Origin: Streptomyces olivaceus
Lineage (GTDB): Bacteria > Actinomycetota > Actinomycetes > Streptomycetales > Streptomycetaceae
Direction of reading: 5' to 3'
Assembly (NCBI RefSeq): GCF_000721235.1
Contig: NZ_JOFH01000003.1
Coordinates: 186,001-250,000 of the forward strand
Length of the DNA: 64,000 nt
Position numbers and translations under genes: made by a program. The notes under the pieces were generated by a model that was not told where the DNA came from, ran no database searches, and saw only the letters and a program-made list of their open reading frames with translations. This document shows, piece by piece, positions 8,588 through 16,914 of the stretch (positions are counted from its first letter, which is position 1; the number at the start of each line of letters is the position of its first letter).

Positions 8588-9094
8588 TCAGTCCACCGGG
8601 TGCCCCGGGCGGATCGCGCCGGTGTCGGCGAGCCGCAGCAGCGCTCCGCCGGCCACCTCGCGTTCACCCCACTCGACCGGCTCCAGCACGAACCCGACAT
8701 GGTCTCCCCCGGCGGTCCGCTCCAGGACCCGTCCGACGAACCAGGCCGCGGCGTCGTCCAGCACGGCGGCCCCGCCGTACCCCTCCCGCCAGCCGGTCCG
8801 CCGGAACTTGTCGGTCTCGTCCCCGGTCTCCCCGCCGAACAGCTCGGCCGTCCCGTACCGGTCGCGGGCGAGCAGGTGGACCGCCAGGACCTCGGCGGAC
8901 CGGGCCACCCGGAAGGTCCGGTTGACGTCGGAGAGCCACACGACGTACCGGACGGGGTTCAGGGAGCACTGCGAGTGGAAGCTCACCAGGCACCCGGCAC
9001 GCTCCCCGCCCGCCGCGGCCGTCACCACGCACATGTCGGGGTCGAGCCGGTGCAGGAAGGCGTCCGGGGCAGCTGTGGCGGACATGGCGGCCAT
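8588..9094 (-). CDS. flavin reductase-like domain protein
   Basis: A 168-residue single-domain protein of the flavin-reductase-like (FMN-binding split barrel) superfamily. HRLDPDMCVVTAAAGGERAG begins the barrel and CSLNPVRYVVWLSDVNRTF makes the flavin-contact loop. LAVHLLARDRYGTAELFGGETGDETDKF is the usual second half. Members reduce free FMN/FAD with NAD(P)H for partner monooxygenases or are small flavoenzymes themselves. Two ATGs nine bases apart could start it, and neither has a clear ribosome site. It is divergent from a TetR regulator with paired palindromes between them, so it is the likely TetR target. Confidence 0.8.
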   Translation of the reverse strand: MAAMSATAAPDAFLHRLDPDMCVVTAAAGGERAGCLVSFHSQCSLNPVRYVVWLSDVNRTFRVARSAEVLAVHLLARDRYGTAELFGGETGDETDKFRRTGWREGYGGAAVLDDAAAWFVGRVLERTAGGDHVGFVLEPVEWGEREVAGGALLRLADTGAIRPGHPVD

Positions 9095-9159
9095 GCTAGG
9101 GCCTGTCCCGTGCTCCCCTCCGCCGGCCGGCGCGTTCCGGCCGGGGCGGTCCGGAGGCC

Positions 9160-9197
9160 GAGTGCACTCAGTTCCCTACGTGGGCTGCACTCAGTGC
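9160..9197. promoter_or_regulatory. paired palindromic operator candidate for TetR regulator
   Basis: A perfect palindrome GAGTGCACTC is followed 27 bases on by GCACT-C-AGTGC. Both contain TGCACTCAGT, repeated with 23-base spacing. They lie between the divergent flavin-reductase and TetR starts, closer to the regulator. This arrangement is common for TetR autoregulation. Confidence 0.6.
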
Positions 9198-9229
9198 CAC
9201 GCTGTCGGGGAGCTGCTACGTTCGCCCTC

Positions 9230-9964
9230 ATGAGCACCAGCAGTGCGGAGCCCCGCCGCGGGGCCGGGACGGACGCGGCCGCGGTCCGGCCGCCGATACG
9301 GGAGGCGCTGGTGGCCGCGGCGTTCCGGCTGTTCGTCGAGCGGGGGTACGAGGAGACGACGGTGGACGACATCGTCGCCCTGGCCGGGGTCGGACGGCGG
9401 TCCTTCTTCCGCTACTTCCCGTCCAAGGAGGACGTGGTCTTCCCCGACCACGAACGCTGCCTGGCCGACATGAAGGCCTTCCTCGCCGCCGCACCCGAGG
9501 ACGCCGACCCCGTGCGGCGGGTCTGCGACGCGGCCCGGCTCGTCCTGCGCATGTACGCCGAGAACCCGGAGTTCTCGGTGCAGCGGTACCACCTCACCAA
9601 GAAGGTTCCGGGGCTGCGCGCCTACGAGTTGTCGGTGGTGTGGCGCTACGAGCGCGCCCTCGCCGAGTACCTGCACGCACGTCTGGGCGGCCGGCCGGAC
9701 GGCATCCTGCACGCCGACGTGATCGCGGCCGCGGTGGTCGCGGCGCACAACAACGCCCTGCGCTCCTGGCTCCGTTCGCGGGGCCGGGACGACGCGGGCG
9801 CCGCGGTCGACCACGCGCTGGGGTACGCGCAGTCCGTCTTCGGCGACGTGCCCGTGCCGCCCCGGGGCGCGGCGCCCGAGGACGTGGTGGTCGTGGCCGC
9901 GCGGCGCGGAACACCGCTGTGGCAGGTCGTGCGGGAGATCGAGACGGCCTTCGCGCGCGACTGA
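9230..9964 (+). CDS. TetR/AcrR family transcriptional regulator
   Basis: A 244-residue regulator. The DNA-binding domain (about residues 20-75) reads AAFRLFVERGYEETTVDDI then AGVGRRSFFRYFPSKEDVVF, the classic TetR helix-turn-helix. The ligand domain follows. A C-terminal extension beyond the usual fold (after residue 205) contains EDVVVVAARRG. The ATG start has no strong ribosome site, so the message may be leaderless. It probably represses itself and the divergent flavin reductase gene. Confidence 0.9.
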   Translation: MSTSSAEPRRGAGTDAAAVRPPIREALVAAAFRLFVERGYEETTVDDIVALAGVGRRSFFRYFPSKEDVVFPDHERCLADMKAFLAAAPEDADPVRRVCDAARLVLRMYAENPEFSVQRYHLTKKVPGLRAYELSVVWRYERALAEYLHARLGGRPDGILHADVIAAAVVAAHNNALRSWLRSRGRDDAGAAVDHALGYAQSVFGDVPVPPRGAAPEDVVVVAARRGTPLWQVVREIETAFARD

Positions 9965-10148
9965 ACGGGTGGGCGAGCGGGCGGCCGGGCGGACAACGGA
10001 ACGAGCAACTGAGGGTACGGAGTGCCTTTACGGGTGACACTGCGTGCCATACGCTGTGGTGCGTGCACGGCGGCACGACCGGCCGGGCACACGCGTGCCC
10101 GCTGACCGCGCACGTGGATTCCGGCCCGAGCGCAGGGAGTTGACCAGC

Positions 10149-10562
10149 GTGTACCACCACTCAGGAAACGTCGCCCGGCAGGCGGCCGGCGCCGCGACGG
10201 GCCTGCTCGACGCGGAGGCACCGGACGCCGAGGCGGTCTACTTCCAGCGCTGCACCTGGTGCAGCACCGCGATGTACCACCGGGTGCTGTGTCCGGTCTG
10301 CCGCGGCAGCGACCTGCGCACGGAGCGCAGCGCGGGTACGGGCACGGTGCGCCACGCCTCGGTGGTGCACCGCAACACCCCGGCCGCGCGCAATGTCTCA
10401 CTCATAGAGATGACCGAGGGTTTCGTGCTGCGGGGCCGGGTGACGGGCCCGCTCATCGGCATCCACAGCGGCGACCGGGTGCGGCTGTCCACGGCCAAGG
10501 ACCCGGTGCGGGGCGAGCCGGTCTTCCAGCTGGTGGACGAGCCGTACCGGGCGTGGACCTGA
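10149..10562 (+). CDS. Zn-ribbon/OB-fold (DUF35) protein
   Basis: A 137-residue protein with a rubredoxin-like zinc ribbon (CTWCSTAMYHRVLCPVC, residues 37-53: CxxC...CxxC) followed by an OB-fold (about 55-130). This is the DUF35 architecture, whose members escort acyl-CoA or thiolase partners. The GTG start has AGGGAG about 10 bases upstream. No thiolase or ketoacyl synthase lies beside it here, so the partner must be elsewhere. GGGCAC-N4-GTGCCC at 10085-10100 is a possible operator upstream. Confidence 0.85.
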   Translation: MYHHSGNVARQAAGAATGLLDAEAPDAEAVYFQRCTWCSTAMYHRVLCPVCRGSDLRTERSAGTGTVRHASVVHRNTPAARNVSLIEMTEGFVLRGRVTGPLIGIHSGDRVRLSTAKDPVRGEPVFQLVDEPYRAWT

Positions 10563-10569
10563 GGGCCGG

Positions 10570-10974
10570 TCACTCCCCCGGCGGTCCGGGCGTGAGCGTG
10601 ATGCGGATGCCCACGGTGCCGTCGAGTCCGCGGCGCAGCCGGCTGCCGAGGAGGGTGAGTCGGCCGACGACGCCGTACTTGCGGGCGAGCAGCCGCCGGT
10701 AGCGGGCCGTGCCGGCCGGGTCGAGGATCTCGGCCCGCCCCGGGACCTGGTCGCCGGTCGGCCTGCCGCGCACGTCGCAGGGGCCGACCAGGACGTCGGC
10801 GCGGTTGCGCACCCGCTTGACCTTCCAGGAGCCGGCGGGCGTCCAGACACCCAGGGCGTCACCGTCCCGCACGACCCACACCGGGGTGGCGACGGGAGTG
10901 CCGTTCTTGCGGTAGGTGGTGACCAGCAGATACTTGCCCGCACCGAGCCGGGCCGGTGACGCATCGTCGTCCAT
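10570..10974 (-). CDS. PPOX-class F420/FMN-dependent oxidoreductase
   Basis: A 134-residue split-barrel flavin-fold protein. YLLVTTYRKNGTPVATPVWVV, DALGVWTPAGSWKVKRVRN and VLVGPCDVRGRP are the typical PPOX-class blocks of actinobacterial F420-dependent reductases. The substrate is unknown. The ATG has no clear ribosome site. It converges on the OB-fold gene with 7 bases between stops, and a MITE-like element sits immediately upstream. Confidence 0.82.
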   Translation of the reverse strand: MDDDASPARLGAGKYLLVTTYRKNGTPVATPVWVVRDGDALGVWTPAGSWKVKRVRNRADVLVGPCDVRGRPTGDQVPGRAEILDPAGTARYRRLLARKYGVVGRLTLLGSRLRRGLDGTVGIRITLTPGPPGE

Positions 10975-10987
10975 GCCCGGGAGTTTA

Positions 10988-11171
10988 GGGGGTGTCGTTT
11001 GGATCTTGTCGGGGTCGCAGGGTCTGGCACGCGCATCTGCGGCGTTGTCGTCGGTTGCCAGGGCTCCGCCCTGTCGCCCTCCTCCGCCTTGCAACTGCAC
11101 GCACCAGACCCCGCTCAGGTCGGCTGGAAGGCGCCCTTGCCTGGAACCGACCAGATCCAAACGACACCCCC
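10988..11171. mobile_element. MITE-like element with 19-bp perfect terminal inverted repeats
   Basis: The ends are GGGGGTGTCGTTTGGATCT and its exact reverse complement, 184 bases end to end. The inside holds a second complementary pair (GGTCTGG near 11021, CCAGACC near 11104), so the whole element can fold into a long hairpin. There is no transposase or credible ORF. Length, symmetry and a second related end at about 21028 indicate a non-autonomous transposon. I could not find a convincing target duplication. It lies in the promoter interval of the PPOX and protease genes. Confidence 0.72.
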
Positions 11172-11295
11172 TTGGCCGTTCCGGCGCACGGGCCGGTGAA
11201 CACTCACGGGCCGGGCCGCGTATGGGAGGAGGGCGCCCGACGTCCGGAGGCCCCCGCGGTGACGGCACCGCGTGTTCGGCTTCGGGAGCGCACGC

Positions 11296-12657
11296 ATGAG
11301 GCACGCACGACGACGCATCGTCCGGCGAGCGGCACGGCTGGCGGCCGTCGGCGGACTGCTGATCGGGGGGACGATGGTCACCCGGGCGGTGGCGAGCGAG
11401 CCCGCCGACGCGCCCGCGGCGCCGCACACCCTGGCGCGGAGCGCGTCCGGCGCCGGGGCCGGGCTCGTGGAGCGGCTGGGTTCCGAGCGCACCGCGGGCC
11501 ACTGGGTCGGCGACGACGGCCGGCCGGTCGTGGCGGTCACCGACGAGGAGACGGCCGGGTCGGTGCGGCGGGCCGGCGCCACGGCGAAGCTGGTGCGGCA
11601 CAGCATGTCCGAACTGCGGTCGGCGGCCTCCGCCCTGCGCGCGGCACCCCGGGTGACGGGGACGGCGTGGGCGCTCGACTACCGGTCCAACGAGGTGCTG
11701 GTGCGCGGGGACAGCACGGTCTCCAGGTCGGACTGGTCCCGGCTCACGGGTGTCGCCGAGGGCATCGGCGGCTTCGTCCGCATGGAGCGCGTCCAGGGCA
11801 CGTTCACCACGCGCCTGAACGGGGCGCAGCCGATCCTGTCCACGGCGGGGCGCTGTTCGGCGGGCTTCAACGTGACCGACGGCACGGACGACTTCATTCT
11901 GACCGCCGGACACTGCGGGCCCACCGGGTCCGTCTGGTTCGGCGACGACAAGGGCGACCGGGAGGTCGGCAAGACCGTGTCCGGCAGCTTCCCCGGGGAC
12001 GACTTCTCCCTCGTGGAGTACGCCGGCGGCAAGGCCGGGGACAGCGCCGACGTCGTGGCGGTGGGCGACGGCAAGGGCGTACGGATCACGGGGGTGGGTG
12101 AACCGGCCGTGGGCCAGCGGGTGTTCCGCAGCGGGAGCACCAGCGGGCTGCGCGACGGCCGGGTGACGGCCCTGGACGCGACGGTCAACTACCCGGAGGG
12201 CACGGTCACCGGGCTCATCGAGACCGACGTGTGCGCGGAACCCGGCGACAGCGGCGGGCCGATGTTCTCCGAGGGCGTCGCGCTCGGTGTGACGTCGGGC
12301 GGCGACGGGGACTGCGCCAAGGGCGGTACGACGTTCTTCCAGCCGCTGCCTGAGGCGATGGAGGCGCTCGGCGTCCGGCTGATCGTCGCCGGGCAGGAAG
12401 ACGCAGGGCAGGGCGCCGCGGCCTCGTCGCCGGCCCCCGGCACCGCCGCCCCGGGCGCCGCGGCACCGGGGGCGGCGGCGTCCGTGCCGGGGGCGGACGG
12501 GCGGACCCTGCTCGCGCGTCTCACCGACCGCCGCAACGTCGGGCCCGGCCTGCTGGTCGTGGCGGGCAGTCTGGTCGCCCTGGTCGCCACGCGGTGGATC
12601 CGCGCCGAGCACGACCGCAAGGCCTACCGTCAGCAGTACTCGGCGACGTGGGGCTGA
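11296..12657 (+). CDS. S1 family trypsin-like protease with C-terminal membrane anchor
   Basis: A 453-residue protein. A signal peptide (about 1-33) precedes a pro-region (to about 180) with a repeat of the streptogrisin pro-domain type. The chymotrypsin-fold domain has catalytic His206 (TAGHC), Asp236 (GDDFSLVEY) and Ser319 (PGDSGGP), plus Cys pairs 187/207 and 313/340. A Pro/Ala-rich linker and a transmembrane helix (about 417-435) with a basic tail follow. The predicted product is therefore a protease tethered outside the membrane, not released. The ATG has GGGAG eight bases upstream. It is homologous to the soluble protease at 25626-27014. Confidence 0.93.
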   Translation: MRHARRRIVRRAARLAAVGGLLIGGTMVTRAVASEPADAPAAPHTLARSASGAGAGLVERLGSERTAGHWVGDDGRPVVAVTDEETAGSVRRAGATAKLVRHSMSELRSAASALRAAPRVTGTAWALDYRSNEVLVRGDSTVSRSDWSRLTGVAEGIGGFVRMERVQGTFTTRLNGAQPILSTAGRCSAGFNVTDGTDDFILTAGHCGPTGSVWFGDDKGDREVGKTVSGSFPGDDFSLVEYAGGKAGDSADVVAVGDGKGVRITGVGEPAVGQRVFRSGSTSGLRDGRVTALDATVNYPEGTVTGLIETDVCAEPGDSGGPMFSEGVALGVTSGGDGDCAKGGTTFFQPLPEAMEALGVRLIVAGQEDAGQGAAASSPAPGTAAPGAAAPGAAASVPGADGRTLLARLTDRRNVGPGLLVVAGSLVALVATRWIRAEHDRKAYRQQYSATWG

Positions 12658-12745
12658 CCCGGGCCGGTACGAGAAGGGCGCCCGCCCCGCAGGGGGCGGC
12701 CGCCGGGCCGGGGACTCCGAGGCGCCGGGAAGCCCGCGGCGCCGG

Positions 12746-12919
12746 TCAGGCGGCCTCCATGGATTCCGGGGCCGCGTTGGCCCACTCCATGACGAGCCGC
12801 TGGTACTCCGCGCGCTGCTCGACGCTCAGTGTCCCGCCCGACCGGAGCCACAGGGCCCGGATCTCCTCGTTGACCTCGGCAGCCGATCGCTCGGAGGAGG
12901 GTTCAACAGTGGTGGACAT
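12746..12919 (-). CDS. small conserved hypothetical protein (57 aa)
   Basis: A 57-residue soluble, helical, acidic protein (SSERSAAEVNEEIRALWL then LSVEQRAEYQRLVMEWANA). I recognise the type from streptomycetes but not its role. The ATG of MSTTVEP is used; an upstream in-frame ATG (MLHGM) 15 bases earlier could also start translation. It converges on the protease gene. Confidence 0.6.
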   Translation of the reverse strand: MSTTVEPSSERSAAEVNEEIRALWLRSGGTLSVEQRAEYQRLVMEWANAAPESMEAA

Positions 12920-13253
12920 ACCGTGAAGCATACGGCGCCGAACGTGAAGACGATGTGAGTAATCGCCAGCCAAACGGACATATCGGACCGTGTTACTGGT
13001 CACGTCGATTCTCTCATCTGTCAAGGTCTACCGGCGAGTTCGTTCCGTCATGTGTGTTCTGCCGCACACGGCCGCCCTCTTCACGCCCGCCGCGGCTCGA
13101 ACGGAGGCCGGAACGGTGGATTCACCGGCCGCGGTCCGGGCGAGGATCACCTCAGCCGGTGATCCCGTCCGTGACCACCACACGTAATCACCACCCATGA
13201 CCGCGACCCGTGACCCCGACCAGTGACCGCGACCAGTGAAGGGCACGCCCTCC
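12920..13253. other. intergenic region with 13-bp tandem repeats
   Basis: No gene is seen. It holds the divergent promoters of the 57-aa gene and the Gfo/Idh/MocA gene. Just before the latter are three 13-bp tandem units (13198-13236) of the type TGACC(G/C)CGACC(A/C)G. GAAGGG near 13237-13243 is the likely ribosome site for the downstream ATG. Confidence 0.6.
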
Positions 13254-14456
13254 ATGACCTTCTCCCTCGGCATCGTCGGTGCCGGCCAGTTCTCCGGCCA
13301 GTTCGCCAGGCTGTTCCGGGCGCATCCCGGTGTGCGTGACGTGTACGTCACCGACCTGCTGCCGGAGCGGGCCGAGCGGCTCGCCGCCGACGAAGGCCTC
13401 ACCGGCACGTTCCCCGCCTACGAGGCGATGCTGGCGGCCGCCGAGGTCGACGCCGTGGCGGTCTTCACCCAGCGCTGGACCCACGGCCCGCTCGTGCTCC
13501 AGGGTCTCCGCGCGGGCAAGCACGTCTATTCCGCGGTCCCGATGGCGATCGGCGCGGACGAGATCGCGGAGATCATCGACACGGTCGCGGCCACCGGACT
13601 GACCTACATGATGGGTGAGACCAGCCAGTACAACCCGGCGACCGTCCACGCCCGCAACAAGATCGCGGAGGGCGCCTTCGGGCGGCTGTTCCACGCCGAG
13701 GGCGACTACGTGCACGACATGGACCTGGGCTTCTACGACGCGTACCGCTACAGCGGCGGAGCGGACTGGAAGTCCACGGCCAGCTATCCGCCGCTGCTGT
13801 ACCCGACGCACGCGGTGGGCGGGGTGCTGGGTGCCTGGCGGACGCACGCGGTCAGCGTCTCGGCGATCGGCGTGGTGGACGAGCGCGGGGACGGCGTCTT
13901 CGACCGGTCGGTCAGCCGGTTCGACAACGACGTCTCCAACGCGACGGCCCTGTTCGAGGTGGCCGGCGGCGGGTCGTTCCGGACGAACGAGTTCCGCCGG
14001 GTCGGCTACCCCTCGCACATCCGGGAGTCGCGTTTCCGGTTCTTCGGCACCGAGGCGAGCATGGAACAGCTGGCCACGGTGGCGCTGTGGCAGGACAAGA
14101 CGGGGGTGGAGGACATCAGCGAGCTGCTGGAACCCAGGCCCGCCACGTCGCCCGACGACCCCCGGCTCCAGCACGTCGCGCCCGAGTTGCGGGCCGCGTT
14201 CACCTCGGGCTCGGCGCCGGTGCACGACCGGGCGCGGCTTCCCCGGGCGTTCGACCTGCTGCCCAACGGGCACGAGGGCAGCCACCACTTCCTGGTGGAC
14301 GACTTCGTCACCGCGGTGAACTCACGGACCCTGCCGTCCGTGAACGCCTGGGTCGCGGCCCGCTACACCCTGCCGGGCATCGTCGCCCACGAGTCGGCAC
14401 GGCAGGGCGGGGCCAGGCTGCGGATACCGGACTTCGGGGACGCGCCGCAACGGTGA
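13254..14456 (+). CDS. Gfo/Idh/MocA family oxidoreductase
   Basis: A 400-residue NAD(P)-dependent oxidoreductase. The N-terminal Rossmann fold starts GIVGAGQFSGQFARLF (GxGxxG), followed by DAVAVFTQRWTHGPLVLQGLRAGKHVYSAVPMA, the EKP-like position (here AVP). The C-terminal alpha/beta domain has HAEGDYVHDMDLGF. The usual catalytic Lys of EKP is replaced, so the substrate may be unusual or the enzyme inactive; many family members use sugars or inositols. The ATG is chosen over a GTG six codons upstream. Confidence 0.87.
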   Translation: MTFSLGIVGAGQFSGQFARLFRAHPGVRDVYVTDLLPERAERLAADEGLTGTFPAYEAMLAAAEVDAVAVFTQRWTHGPLVLQGLRAGKHVYSAVPMAIGADEIAEIIDTVAATGLTYMMGETSQYNPATVHARNKIAEGAFGRLFHAEGDYVHDMDLGFYDAYRYSGGADWKSTASYPPLLYPTHAVGGVLGAWRTHAVSVSAIGVVDERGDGVFDRSVSRFDNDVSNATALFEVAGGGSFRTNEFRRVGYPSHIRESRFRFFGTEASMEQLATVALWQDKTGVEDISELLEPRPATSPDDPRLQHVAPELRAAFTSGSAPVHDRARLPRAFDLLPNGHEGSHHFLVDDFVTAVNSRTLPSVNAWVAARYTLPGIVAHESARQGGARLRIPDFGDAPQR

Positions 14457-14490
14457 GGCGCCCGCGCGTCGGCCTCTCCCGGCCCGCGCC

Positions 14491-15321
14491 TCAGGCCCCG
14501 CGCCCCGTGCCCCGGTCCGTGCGGTCCGGCTCCTTCAGAGCCTGGCGGAAGCCCGTGTTGACCGCGGTCAGCCCGCCGTCGACGGTCAGCGTGGTCCCGG
14601 TGATCCAGGAGGCGTCGCGCGAGGCGAGGAAGGCGACGGCCGCCGCCACGTCCTCGGGCTCGCCCACCCTGCCCAGGGGATACAGGCCGCGTACCGCCGC
14701 CAGGTCCTCGTCCCGGCCCGCCCAGGCCGTGGTGCGCACCGTGCCCGGCGCCACGAGGTTGACCCGGACCCCGCGCGGGGCCGCGTGGCCGGCGAGGGTG
14801 CGGGTCAGCGAGGCGAGCCCGGCCTTGGCCGCGCTGTAGGCGTGGTTGCCGAAGTCCTGGACGCCGTTGACCGAGCCGATGTTCACGATCGCGCCGCGCC
14901 CGGAGGCCGCCAGGTGGGGCAGCGCGGCCCGGCAGCAGCGGTGGGCGCCGGTGAGGGTGACGTCGATGTCCCGGGCCCAGACCTCGTCCGGCTCGTCCTC
15001 GAAGAGCGGGGCGTCGGGGGCGCAGGCACAGGCGTTGTTGACCAGGACGTCGAGGCCGCCGAAGGTGCCCACGGCGTGGGCGACGGCCGCCTCGACGGAC
15101 GCCCGGTCGCTCACGTCGCAGGCGTACGCCTCGACCGCGGGGCCCCGTCCCGCGGGACCGGCGATGTCCGCCGCCGTCCGCCGCGCGGCGTCCAGGTCCA
15201 CGTCGGTCAGCAGCACCGCGGCCCCCTCCGCCGCGAGCCGGCGCGCGGTGGCCGCGCCGATCCCGCGGGCGGCGCCGGTGACGAGTGCCGTGTGGTCGGT
15301 GAAGCGCCCGGTGTCCGTCAT
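14491..15321 (-). CDS. short-chain dehydrogenase/reductase
   Basis: A 276-residue classical SDR: TGAARGIG cofactor motif (16-22), NNACAC near 95, catalytic Ser150, Tyr162 and Lys166 (YSAAK), and the C-terminal ITGTTLTVDGG block. It is probably an NAD(P)-dependent alcohol/ketone dehydrogenase of unknown substrate. The gene is divergent from the 179-aa membrane-linked gene, with starts 49 bases apart. It converges on the Gfo/Idh/MocA gene, which may belong to a related pathway. Confidence 0.9.
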   Translation of the reverse strand: MTDTGRFTDHTALVTGAARGIGAATARRLAAEGAAVLLTDVDLDAARRTAADIAGPAGRGPAVEAYACDVSDRASVEAAVAHAVGTFGGLDVLVNNACACAPDAPLFEDEPDEVWARDIDVTLTGAHRCCRAALPHLAASGRGAIVNIGSVNGVQDFGNHAYSAAKAGLASLTRTLAGHAAPRGVRVNLVAPGTVRTTAWAGRDEDLAAVRGLYPLGRVGEPEDVAAAVAFLASRDASWITGTTLTVDGGLTAVNTGFRQALKEPDRTDRGTGRGA

Positions 15322-15370
15322 GGCACGACCGTACTGCCGCGGCGATCACCCGGGCAGATACCGTGCGGCC

Positions 15371-15910
15371 ATGTCCGCGTTCCTGCAGCAGCTCCCCGCA
15401 CTGATCGGCGTCGTCGTCGGCGCGCTCGGTTCGTACCTCGCCGTCGTCCGCAGCGACCGGGCCCGGTTCCGCCAGGAGTCGGCGGTGCGCTGGGAGGAGC
15501 GCAGGCTCACGGTCTACTCGGACTACGCGCGTTCCCTGAAGGCCTCCGTCACGCTCGCCTACCGGGTCGCCGCCCACCTCGGCATCGACCCGCACCCGCA
15601 TCCGCTGGCCCCGCGGGAGGCCGCCGCCGCCCGGGCGGAAGCCGGCCTCGACCGCGACCCGGCCTGGGAGGCACTGCTCATGCTGGGCAGCGGCGAGGTG
15701 GTGGAGCGGGCGCGGGCGTGGTTCGCGACCGTGCTGGAGATGGAGCGCTTCCTGCGCGGGGCGGCGCGCGATCCGGAGGCCTGGCGGGCGCTGCTGGAAC
15801 GGCAGCGCGCCGCGCGCACGGGTTACTACACCGCCGTACGCGAGGACCTGGCCCTGCCCGCGGGGCACGGCGCCCGACGGCCGCTGCCGCCCGTCAGCGA
15901 TATCGGGTGA
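15371..15910 (+). CDS. conserved hypothetical protein with N-terminal membrane helix
   Basis: A 179-residue protein. One hydrophobic helix at the N-terminus (about 5-24: LQQLPALIGVVVGALGSYLA) is followed by a helical, charged body typical of cytoplasmic proteins tethered to the membrane. YSDYARSLKASVTLAYRVA is part of the helical core. I recall similar hypothetical proteins in streptomycetes but no function. No ribosome site is evident. The last codons lie inside a 30-bp tandem duplication shared with the next gene's end. Confidence 0.7.
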   Translation: MSAFLQQLPALIGVVVGALGSYLAVVRSDRARFRQESAVRWEERRLTVYSDYARSLKASVTLAYRVAAHLGIDPHPHPLAPREAAAARAEAGLDRDPAWEALLMLGSGEVVERARAWFATVLEMERFLRGAARDPEAWRALLERQRAARTGYYTAVREDLALPAGHGARRPLPPVSDIG

Positions 15911-15948
15911 CGTCGGCCGCCCGTCAGCGATATCCCGTGACGTCGGCC
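15887..15948. repeat. 30-bp tandem duplication spanning two convergent gene ends
   Basis: Two adjacent copies of a 30-bp unit around CCGTCAGCGATATC, differing by GG versus CC. Copy one contains the stop of the membrane-linked gene; copy two contains the stop region of the SDR on the other strand. The duplication extends the converging 3' ends. Confidence 0.85.
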
Positions 15949-16850
15949 GGCCGGCCCGCGTCCTGGACCTCGACCAGGTAGCGCCAGGCGTCCGGGCGGC
16001 TGCCGTCCAGGTCCGTGAAGCCGTACTCCCGGGCGAGGCCGCCGCCGGAGAGGGACCGGCCGTTGAAGCGGGCCACGCCGGGGTCGGCGGCGAGGGCGGC
16101 GACCGCACGGCCGACGTAGCGGGGCGACTCGGAGATGGCGAAGTGCGGTACGCGGTCGAGGGCGTCGCGCCAGTTGTCCTCGCGCACGCCGAACTGGTCG
16201 AGCATGATCTCCGACCGCATCCAGCCCGGAGTGAGCGCGACGGCGGTGGCGCCGCGCGGCCCGAGTTCGTGGCCGAGGGCGAAGGCCATGCGCAGGACCG
16301 ACGTCTTGGCGAGGTCGTAGAAGAAGGAGTTGCGGTAGTGCTCGCGGTTGTAGTCGTCGGTGCCGTCGGTGACCTCGACGACCAGTCCGCCGGACCCGCG
16401 CAGCAGCAGCGGCAGGGCGTGGTGGCTGGTGACCGCGTGGGTCTCCACGGCGAGCCGCAGCAGCCGGAGGCCGCCCGCCAGGTCGTGCTCCCAAACGGGG
16501 CGGTCCCACTCGAAGAGGTTCTCGCCGCCCCAGATGTCGTTCACCAGGACGTCGAGGCGGGCCTGCTCCCGGGCGATGCGGTCGACGAGCACGGCGACCT
16601 GCGCCGGTTCGAGGTGGTCGGTGGGTACGGCGATGCCGCGGCCTCCGGCCTCGGTGACCAGGTCGGCGGTGTCCTCGATGGTCTCGGGCCGGTCGTACTC
16701 CGAGCGCCGGGTGCGGGTACTGCGCCCCGTCACGTACACGGTGGCGCCCGCCGCGCCCAGTTCGACGGCGATGCCGCGGCCCGCGCCGCGGGTCGCCCCG
16801 GCGACCAGGGCGATCTTGCCCGCGAGCGGCTTCTTCGATGACTCTGCCAT
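15924..16850 (-). CDS. short-chain dehydrogenase/reductase (larger, RDH-like)
   Basis: A 308-residue SDR. The cofactor motif is AGATRGAGRG (18-27), a variant with Gly-x3-Gly-x-Gly, and the catalytic pair is Tyr178/Lys182 (YDLAKTS). The usual NNAG is replaced by VNDIWGG. This divergent type is known from streptomycete SDRs of unknown substrate. The ATG of MAESSKK has GGAAG eight bases upstream. A perfect 14-bp palindrome stands 20 bases before it. Confidence 0.85.
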   Translation of the reverse strand: MAESSKKPLAGKIALVAGATRGAGRGIAVELGAAGATVYVTGRSTRTRRSEYDRPETIEDTADLVTEAGGRGIAVPTDHLEPAQVAVLVDRIAREQARLDVLVNDIWGGENLFEWDRPVWEHDLAGGLRLLRLAVETHAVTSHHALPLLLRGSGGLVVEVTDGTDDYNREHYRNSFFYDLAKTSVLRMAFALGHELGPRGATAVALTPGWMRSEIMLDQFGVREDNWRDALDRVPHFAISESPRYVGRAVAALAADPGVARFNGRSLSGGGLAREYGFTDLDGSRPDAWRYLVEVQDAGRPADVTGYR

Positions 16851-16869
16851 GTCCGGCTTCCGTTCCTCT

Positions 16870-16883
16870 CCCGTACGTACGGG
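16870..16883. promoter_or_regulatory. 14-bp perfect palindrome, candidate operator
   Basis: CCCGTACGTACGGG is a perfect 14-bp palindrome 20 bases upstream of the SDR start. Its size and GTAC core are like known TetR-family sites. No regulator gene is adjacent, so any protein that binds it would act in trans. Confidence 0.55.
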
Positions 16884-16914
16884 TCGTGGTCCCACGAGCC
16901 CGTGACCGAGAGTG

